DNA from: Clostridiales bacterium
GTDB taxonomy: Bacteria; Bacillota; Clostridia; Christensenellales; Aristaeellaceae
Assembly (NCBI GenBank): GCA_004554085.1
Contig: SFNY01000047.1
Span: 1 to 25,915 of the forward strand
Length of the DNA: 25,915 nucleotides
Reading direction: 5' to 3'
Part shown: piece after piece, positions 21,293 to 25,915 of the stretch
Layout of the letters: each line of letters begins with the position of its first letter
Numbering within the stretch: position 1 is the stretch's first letter
Translations under genes and position numbers: made by a program
Notes under the pieces: model-generated
What the model was told of the DNA's origin: nothing
The model's database searches: none
What the model saw: the letters and a program-made list of their open reading frames with translations, nothing else

Positions 21293-22429
21293 ATGATTTA
21301 CAATGACTTTCAGGATTTGAAGCTGTCCGCGCTGGGCATGGGCTGCATGCGCCTGCCCGTGGTGGACGGAAACGACGCTGTGATCGACGAGGCTGCGGCG
21401 GAGGAGATGCTGGATCTCTGCATGGCGCAGGGCGTGAATTACTACGACACCGCCTGGGGCTATCACAGCGGCAATTCCGAGCGCGTCGTGGGCAAGGCGC
21501 TGCAAAAGTACCCCCGGGAGCGCTTCTATCTCGCATCCAAGTTCCCCGGCTACGATCTGGGCAACATGGGCAAGGTCGAGGAGATCTTTGAGGAACAGCT
21601 TGCGCGCTGCCGGGTGGATTACTTTGACTTCTACCTCTTCCACAACGTCTGCGAAATGAACATCGACGCCTATCTCGACCCGAAGTACGGCACCTATGAC
21701 TATCTGATGGCGCAGAAGCGCAGCGGGCGCATCCGCCACCTGGGCTTCTCCGCCCACGGCGACATTCCCACCATGCGCCGCTTCCTGGAGGCCTACGGCA
21801 AGGACATGGAGTTCTGTCAGATCGAGCTGAACTACTTCGACTGGAGGTTCCAGAATGCGCAGGGCAAGCTGGAGCTGCTGCGGGAGTGGGGGATTCCGGT
21901 GTGGGTCATGGAGCCGGTGCGCGGCGGGCAGCTGGCGCGACTGGAGCCCGCCGACGAGGCGCGTCTGCGCGCCGCACGCCCGGAGGAGGGCGCTCCGGCC
22001 TGGGCGTTCCGCTTTTTGCAGAGCCTGCCGGGGGTGACGGTCACGCTGTCCGGCATGAGCAACCTCCAGCAACTTCAGGAGAATCTCGCCACCTTCGCGG
22101 AGCGCAGGCCCCTGAACGCGCAGGAGATGGAGCTGATCCTCTCGGTGGCGGACGACATGATCCGCCGCACCACGGTGCCCTGCACGGCCTGCCACTACTG
22201 CGTCAGCCACTGCCCGCAGCAGCTGCCCATCCCCGACCTGCTGCGGCTCTACAACGAGGCCATGGCGGCGGGCTCCGGCGCGTTCATCTCCTCGATGGGC
22301 CTGTCGGCGCTTCCGGCGGAGAAGCAGCCCTCCGCCTGCGTCGCTTGCCATAGCTGCGAACAGGTCTGCCCGCAGCAGATCCACATTCCCGACGCGCTGG
22401 CGGACTTCGCCCGGCGGATGGGACAGTAA
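21293..22429 (+). CDS. Aldo/keto reductase with C-terminal ferredoxin domain
   Basis: The 378-residue protein has an N-terminal aldo/keto reductase barrel (GMGCMRLP; YYDTAWGYH with catalytic D and Y; ASKFPG with K; LFHNV with H). It continues into a C-terminal domain with two 4Fe-4S cluster motifs, CTACHYCVSHCP from residue 297 and CVACHSCEQVCP from residue 349. This fusion is widespread in anaerobic Clostridia; its physiological substrate is mostly unknown. The ATG at 21293 has AAAGGAGG upstream. It sits 57 bases after the MerR gene and is probably co-regulated with it. Confidence 0.93.
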   Translation: MIYNDFQDLKLSALGMGCMRLPVVDGNDAVIDEAAAEEMLDLCMAQGVNYYDTAWGYHSGNSERVVGKALQKYPRERFYLASKFPGYDLGNMGKVEEIFEEQLARCRVDYFDFYLFHNVCEMNIDAYLDPKYGTYDYLMAQKRSGRIRHLGFSAHGDIPTMRRFLEAYGKDMEFCQIELNYFDWRFQNAQGKLELLREWGIPVWVMEPVRGGQLARLEPADEARLRAARPEEGAPAWAFRFLQSLPGVTVTLSGMSNLQQLQENLATFAERRPLNAQEMELILSVADDMIRRTTVPCTACHYCVSHCPQQLPIPDLLRLYNEAMAAGSGAFISSMGLSALPAEKQPSACVACHSCEQVCPQQIHIPDALADFARRMGQ

Positions 22430-22455
22430 AACGAACAAAAGTGAGGAACAGATTT

Positions 22456-22998
22456 ATGAGCAACGTGCTTGTCATCTCCACCAGCCTGCGGGCAAGGAGC
22501 AATTCGGACGTCCTGACGGAGCGGCTCATCGCCGGTGCGCAGGACGCGGGGCATTCGGTGGAGCACATCAGCCTGAAGGGCAAGGAGATCAGATACTGCA
22601 TCGGCTGCCTGAGCTGCATCAAAACCCAGCGCTGCGTGCAGAAGGACGATGCGGTTCAGATCGCGGAAAAGCTGAAGCAGGCGGATACCCTGGTGTTCGC
22701 CACGCCGATCTACTACTACGAGATGAGCGGACAGATGAAGACCCTGTTGGATCGCATGAATCCGCTCTACGGCACGGACTACCGCTTCCGCAGGGTGTAC
22801 CTGCTCTCCGTGGCGGCGGAGGACGCGCCGGGCACCGACGATCGCGCCGTCAGCGGCCTGCAGGGCTGGATCGACTGCTTCGAGCGGGCGGAATTCGGCG
22901 GCGCCCTGTTCTGCGGCGGACTGAACGCCCCCGGCGAGGCCGCAGCCAGCACCGACGCGCTGGAACGGGCCTACGACTTCGGTAAGGCACTGAAGTAA
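22456..22998 (+). CDS. Flavodoxin-fold NAD(P)H-dependent FMN oxidoreductase
   Basis: The 180-residue protein has the flavodoxin-like fold of the iron-sulfur flavoprotein/NADPH:FMN reductase group. VLVISTSLRARSNS forms the FMN phosphate loop, then comes the cysteine cluster C48-x-x-C51-x-x-C54 and C60 (YCIGCLSCIKTQRC). LVFATPIYYYEMSGQMKTLLDR is the flavin-edge signature. The cysteines could bind an iron-sulfur cluster or be redox-active. It follows the ferredoxin-type reductase by 26 bases and may pass electrons to or from it. The ATG at 22456 is chosen over an in-frame GTG at 22441, since GAGG lies between them. Confidence 0.9.
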   Translation: MSNVLVISTSLRARSNSDVLTERLIAGAQDAGHSVEHISLKGKEIRYCIGCLSCIKTQRCVQKDDAVQIAEKLKQADTLVFATPIYYYEMSGQMKTLLDRMNPLYGTDYRFRRVYLLSVAAEDAPGTDDRAVSGLQGWIDCFERAEFGGALFCGGLNAPGEAAASTDALERAYDFGKALK

Positions 22999-23019
22999 GC
23001 AACTTTTATTAAGCCGTAG

Positions 23020-23041
23020 GGCGGGGTGCCCTCACCCCGCC
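23020..23041 (+). repeat. GC-rich 9-bp hairpin
   Basis: GGCGGGGTG (23020-23028) and CACCCCGCC (23033-23041) pair perfectly around CCCT. It lies in the convergent 167-base gap after the oxidoreductase and has no T run. It looks like a short extragenic palindrome. Confidence 0.55.
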
Positions 23042-23054
23042 GCATAGCAATAGC

Positions 23055-23100
23055 GGGGCTGTTTCAAAAGGGGGATAATCCTTTGAGACAGCCCCTCTTC
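23055..23100 (+). terminator. Long hairpin, probable terminator of the MerR operon
   Basis: GGGGCTGTTTCAAAAGG (from 23055) pairs with CCTTTGAGACAGCCCC (to 23095), with one mismatch and one bulge, and is followed by TCTTCTG. A short perfect hairpin GTGCCC-AAA-GGGCAC follows at 23102-23116. Confidence 0.6.
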
Positions 23101-23114
23101 TGTGCCCAAAGGGC

Positions 23115-23150
23115 ACAAAGAAAGGAGCTGCATCGCAATGATGCAGCCCC
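23115..23150 (-). terminator. Intrinsic terminator of the CUT1 transporter operon
   Basis: On the minus strand GGGGCTGCATC (23150-23140) pairs with GATGCAGCTCC (23134-23124) with one mismatch, and TTTCTTTGT follows. It lies about 15 bases beyond the stop codon of the second permease. Confidence 0.72.
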
Positions 23151-23165
23151 AATGCTTTGTGCGAA

Positions 23166-24023
23166 TCAGCCCTTGACCGCGCCAGCGACCATGCCCTTGA
23201 TGATGTACTTCTGCAGGAAGAGGTACAGGAAGATGATGGGCAGGATCGAGAGCACCAGCATGGCCATCATTGCGCCCATGTCCACCGAGCCGTAGCCGCC
23301 CTTCAGATACTGAATGGCGATCGGGATGGTCTTGTACTTCTTCAGGTTCAGCACAAGGTAGGGCAGCAGGTAGTCGTTCCAGATCCACATGGTTTCCAGA
23401 ATGGCGGTGGTGACGTAGGTGGGCTGGAGGATGGGCAGCACGATGGAGAAGAAAGTGCGCAGCGGCGTGCAGCCGTCCACCATGGCGCTCTCCTCAATCT
23501 CAATCGGGCAGGACTTCATATATCCGCAGAACATGAATACTGCCAGACCTGCGCCGAAGCCCAGGTACACGATCGGGATCGTGAACGGGGTGCTCAGCTT
23601 CAGATAGTCGGCCGTCTTGGAGAGGGTGAACATCACCATCTGGAAGGGCACGACCATGGAGAACAGGCAGAGGTAGTACACGGCGCGGGTGAGCTTCGTG
23701 CGCACGCGGCAGATGAACCAGGCGCACATGGAGGTGCACAGCAGGATCAGAATCACGGAAAGCACCGTGATAATCAGGCTGTTTAAGAAGGAATCGAAGA
23801 AATTGATCTTCGTCAGTCCGTTGGTGTAGTTCTCCCAGCCGATGAAGGTCTTTGCGTTCGGCAGGGCAAAGGGCATGCGGCTGATGAAGGCCTTCTTCTT
23901 GAAGGAGTTGATCAGCACCAGCAGCAGCGGGTAGATATAGGCGATGGAGATCACGGAGAAGATGAGCGTCAGGATCCAGCTGCCCTTCTTCTGCGGGACT
24001 TTTGCTTTCTTTTCGCGGGCCAT
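23166..24023 (-). CDS. CUT1 sugar ABC transporter permease (MalG/UgpE type)
   Basis: The 285-residue protein has about six membrane helices and the EAA loop that docks the ATPase (ESAMVDGCTPLRTFFSIVLP). It ends in the usual QKYIIKGMVAGAVKG tail of MalG-type permeases. The basic N-terminus (MAREKKAKVPQKKG) precedes the first helix. Its ATG directly abuts the TAA of the other permease gene, with AAGGAGGTG just upstream. It pairs with that permease to form the channel for a sugar or oligosaccharide. No ATPase gene accompanies it in the window, as is common in Bacillota that share one MsmX-like ATPase. Confidence 0.93.
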   Translation of the reverse strand: MAREKKAKVPQKKGSWILTLIFSVISIAYIYPLLLVLINSFKKKAFISRMPFALPNAKTFIGWENYTNGLTKINFFDSFLNSLIITVLSVILILLCTSMCAWFICRVRTKLTRAVYYLCLFSMVVPFQMVMFTLSKTADYLKLSTPFTIPIVYLGFGAGLAVFMFCGYMKSCPIEIEESAMVDGCTPLRTFFSIVLPILQPTYVTTAILETMWIWNDYLLPYLVLNLKKYKTIPIAIQYLKGGYGSVDMGAMMAMLVLSILPIIFLYLFLQKYIIKGMVAGAVKG

Positions 24024-24872
24024 TTACTGCTGCACCTCCTTGCGATTGGTGAGACGCATCTGCACCATGGCAATCAGGGCCACGATGATCGTAAAGACCA
24101 CGGCCTTCGCCTGACCTGCGCCCTCCCAGCCGTTGCGGCCGTAGAAGGTCTCGTAGATGTCCAGCGCCAGCAGCTTGAGCTTGCCGCTGGACTCCGCGCT
24201 CAGCAGCGCCAGGTTCTGGTCGAAGAGCTTGAAGGAATTGGTCAGCGTCAGGAAGGTGCAGATGGTGATGGAGGGCATGACCATCGGAATCTTGATCTTG
24301 AACAGCGTCTGCAGCGGCGTTGCGCCGTCGATGGACGCGGCCTCGATCAGATCGTCCGGGATGCTCTGCAGGCCGGCGATGTAGATGATCATCATGTAGC
24401 CCGCCTGCTGCCACAGCATCAGCACGGTCAGGCCCCAGAAGCCGTAGGCCTCGGAGTAGACCAGCGTGCGTCCGAATTTATCCAGAATGCCGGTCAGCAG
24501 CAGGTTCCAGATCCAGCCCAGCACGATGCCGCCGATCAGGTTCGGCATGAAGAACACTGTGCGGAAGAGGTTGGTGCCCCGGAAGCCGCGCACCAGCAGC
24601 AGCGCCAGCACAAAGCCAAACACGTTGATCAGAACCACGTTGACCACCGTGAACAGCGAGGTGAGCCACAGCGAATGCAGGAAATTGGAGCTGGGATCGG
24701 TGAAGATGCGAATGTAGTTCGCCAGTCCCACAAACTGCGCGTCCGTGACCGTTGTGAAATTGCAGAACGAGAGATAGATGCCCATGATAAAGGGAATCAA
24801 AAACCCGATCAGGAATGCAAGCATGGTTGGCAGCACGAAAATCGGCCAATACTTGCGCATGGATTTCTCCAT
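24024..24872 (-). CDS. CUT1 sugar ABC transporter permease (MalF/UgpA type)
   Basis: The 282-residue protein has six predicted membrane helices, an N-terminus beginning MEKSMRKYW, and the EAA loop EAASIDGATPLQTLFKIKIP. GLANYIRIF followed by a periplasmic loop is typical of the UgpA group. The frame extends upstream to 24947, but the ATG at 24872 is chosen because ACAGGAGG lies 9 bases ahead and the protein then starts just before its first helix. It is the first of the two permease genes. The binding-protein gene lies upstream at 25139. Confidence 0.92.
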   Translation of the reverse strand: MEKSMRKYWPIFVLPTMLAFLIGFLIPFIMGIYLSFCNFTTVTDAQFVGLANYIRIFTDPSSNFLHSLWLTSLFTVVNVVLINVFGFVLALLLVRGFRGTNLFRTVFFMPNLIGGIVLGWIWNLLLTGILDKFGRTLVYSEAYGFWGLTVLMLWQQAGYMMIIYIAGLQSIPDDLIEAASIDGATPLQTLFKIKIPMVMPSITICTFLTLTNSFKLFDQNLALLSAESSGKLKLLALDIYETFYGRNGWEGAGQAKAVVFTIIVALIAMVQMRLTNRKEVQQ

Positions 24873-25138
24873 AGAACCAACCTCCTGTGTGGCAATCTGC
24901 ACTTGTCCGGCAGGCCATATCCGCCTCCGATGGGATCGGGGACGCATATCGCATGCCGTCAGACGCTTTCAAAGCCAGCAAACGCAAAAAATTCAGTTCA
25001 TCAATATTTGCTGTTGATTTTTTTGCTTACTGCGTCAGCTGCGGCGATCAATCGCGTTCAAAACATAGAAACAGGGTGCGGCGCGGATTCCGCCGCACCC
25101 TGTTTAATCCCTGAGGGGATCAGGCGATCTGCAAAGGC
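24873..25138. other. Intercistronic region between binding protein and permeases
   Basis: This 266-base gap contains the strong hairpin at 25069-25105 and an AT-rich stretch at about 24985-25025. No gene and no convincing promoter were found on the minus strand, so the permeases are probably read through from the binding-protein gene. Confidence 0.5.
25069..25105 (-). terminator. Perfect 15-bp hairpin after the binding-protein gene (attenuating terminator)
   Basis: AAACAGGGTGCGGCG (25069-25083) and CGCCGCACCCTGTTT (25091-25105) pair without mismatch around a 7-base loop. On the minus strand it is followed by CTATGTTTTG, a modest T-rich tail. It lies about 33 bases past the binding-protein stop codon. 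It would favour high levels of receptor over permease mRNA. Confidence 0.7.
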
Positions 25139-25915
25139 TTAGTTTGCAGCAGCGATCTCGGCCGCCCAGCCGTCAACGAAAGCGGTGACGACAGCGTCCC
25201 ACTCGCCGGTGCCCTGCGCATAGTCGGTCAGAGCAGCGCCAACGCCGTTCTTCCAGGTCTCAGAGGGCATGGTGGTGAAGTTCCAGGTCACGGGAGTCTT
25301 GCCAGCGGCGACGGACTCGGCGGCAACCTTCTTGAAGTAGTTGGTGGATTCCTTGGCGGCCTTGAAGGGGATGTCGAAGCCCATGGTGTCCGCCAGGGTG
25401 GTGGTGCCGGTCTCGGAGGTCACGAGCCAGTACAGGAAGTCCAGGGTGGCCTGGATGTCGGCCTCGGAAGCCTGGGAGTTGACGCACAGGAAGTTCTCGG
25501 TGCCGGTGCACAGGCCCTGGTTCTCCTCGCCCTCAACGCCGATGTAGATGGGCAGCATGGTCAGGTTCTCGTCCGGGATGTACTCGGAGATCGCGCCGTA
25601 CTCCCAGTCGCCATTCTGGAAGAACACGGCCTCCTCGAGCTGGAACTCGGCCTCGGCGTCGGAGCCGGTCTTGGCGGCCAGAGTGGCGGGCTCGCAGGTG
25701 GCGTTGTTGATATACAGATCCCAGATGGCCTTGTAGTTGTCCAGGTAGGTGCCCTTGATGGCGTCGGTGGAGGTGATGCCGTCCGCCAGATACTCGTAGT
25801 AGATGGGCATGTTGGCCAGGTGGGTCTTGAAGCGCCAGTCAGAGGAGGAATCCATGCCGGCGGAGGTGAAGGCGGAGAAGCCCAGCTCGTCCTTGCGGGC
25901 GGTGATGTCCTCGGC
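25139..25915 (-). CDS. CUT1 ABC transporter substrate-binding protein, C-terminal part (5' cut by window edge)
   Basis: The frame is open to the window end, so the signal peptide and N-terminal domain are missing; 258 residues are visible. They match the C-terminal half of an extracellular sugar-binding protein (SBP_bac_1/8). LEEAVFFQNGDWEYGAI, a strand before the hinge, LCVNSQASEADIQATLDFLYWLVTSE and a C-terminal amphipathic helix (WDAVVTAFVDGWAAEIA) are recognisable. It is followed on the same strand by two CUT1 permeases. The ligand is probably an oligosaccharide or sugar, but cannot be specified. Confidence 0.88.
   Translation of the reverse strand, partial: AEDITARKDELGFSAFTSAGMDSSSDWRFKTHLANMPIYYEYLADGITSTDAIKGTYLDNYKAIWDLYINNATCEPATLAAKTGSDAEAEFQLEEAVFFQNGDWEYGAISEYIPDENLTMLPIYIGVEGEENQGLCTGTENFLCVNSQASEADIQATLDFLYWLVTSETGTTTLADTMGFDIPFKAAKESTNYFKKVAAESVAAGKTPVTWNFTTMPSETWKNGVGAALTDYAQGTGEWDAVVTAFVDGWAAEIAAAN

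Noticed and set aside
19553..22438. A 961-codon open frame on the minus strand
   Set aside because: It runs antisense to four well-supported genes, contains no recognisable domain and is rich in His, Ala, Leu and Arg, as expected for a shadow frame in high-GC DNA.
1..25915. CRISPR arrays, tRNA or rRNA genes, integrase or transposase genes
   Set aside because: No regularly spaced repeats, no cloverleaf-like or rRNA sequence, and no recombinase motif was seen on either strand.

Overview
The window comes from a high-GC, low-repeat bacterial chromosome. Strong Shine-Dalgarno sites (AGGAGG type), sigma-A promoters of the TTGACA/TATAAT kind, a split transketolase, SorC and RbsD families, a CUT1 transporter with no ATPase of its own, and a palindromic MITE-like repeat of a type common in gut Clostridia all suggest an uncultured anaerobic member of the Bacillota (Clostridia; Christensenellales or Oscillospirales are plausible, but this is inference). 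No rRNA, tRNA, CRISPR, phage or transposase gene is visible.

Region 1 (1-2483, +): the end of a methyl-tetrahydrofolate:corrinoid methyltransferase and its corrinoid protein, closed by a strong terminator, then a SorC-type sugar-sensing regulator with its own promoter. Region 2 (2484-2868): a convergent gene-free stretch holding a palindromic MITE-like element between two nearly identical 34-bp hairpins. Region 3 (2869-6183, -): an operon of an FGGY kinase followed by the two halves of a split transketolase. Region 4 (6184-7724): divergent promoters, then 3-hexulose-6-phosphate synthase and 6-phospho-3-hexuloisomerase, ending in a terminator.

Region 5 (7770-20768, +): about 13 kb and 13 co-directional genes downstream of a near-consensus promoter with an 18-bp perfect palindrome in its initial transcribed region. 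The genes are a ribose-type ABC importer (binding protein, double ATPase, permease), an RbsD pyranase paralogue, a zinc-type dehydrogenase, a KdgK-type kinase, a ribokinase, a second RbsD, a second FGGY kinase, two different DeoC aldolases, a D-tagatose/D-psicose 3-epimerase-type isomerase and an aldo/keto reductase, closed by an intrinsic terminator. With regions 3 and 4 this forms a coherent sugar island. Import and anomer/keto-sugar interconversion feed several kinases, and the phosphates would enter central metabolism through DeoC, transketolase and the HPS/PHI (ribulose monophosphate) pair. The substrate cannot be named from sequence. The notable oddity is that the second DeoC has lost about 14 residues covering the second active-site lysine and the GGIR phosphate loop.

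Region 6 (20792-22998, +): a MerR regulator with a classic 19-bp-spacer MerR promoter, a ferredoxin-type aldo/keto reductase and a flavodoxin-fold oxidoreductase. Region 7 (22999-25915, -): a cluster of hairpin terminators, then a CUT1 sugar transporter: binding protein (running off the window end) and two permeases.
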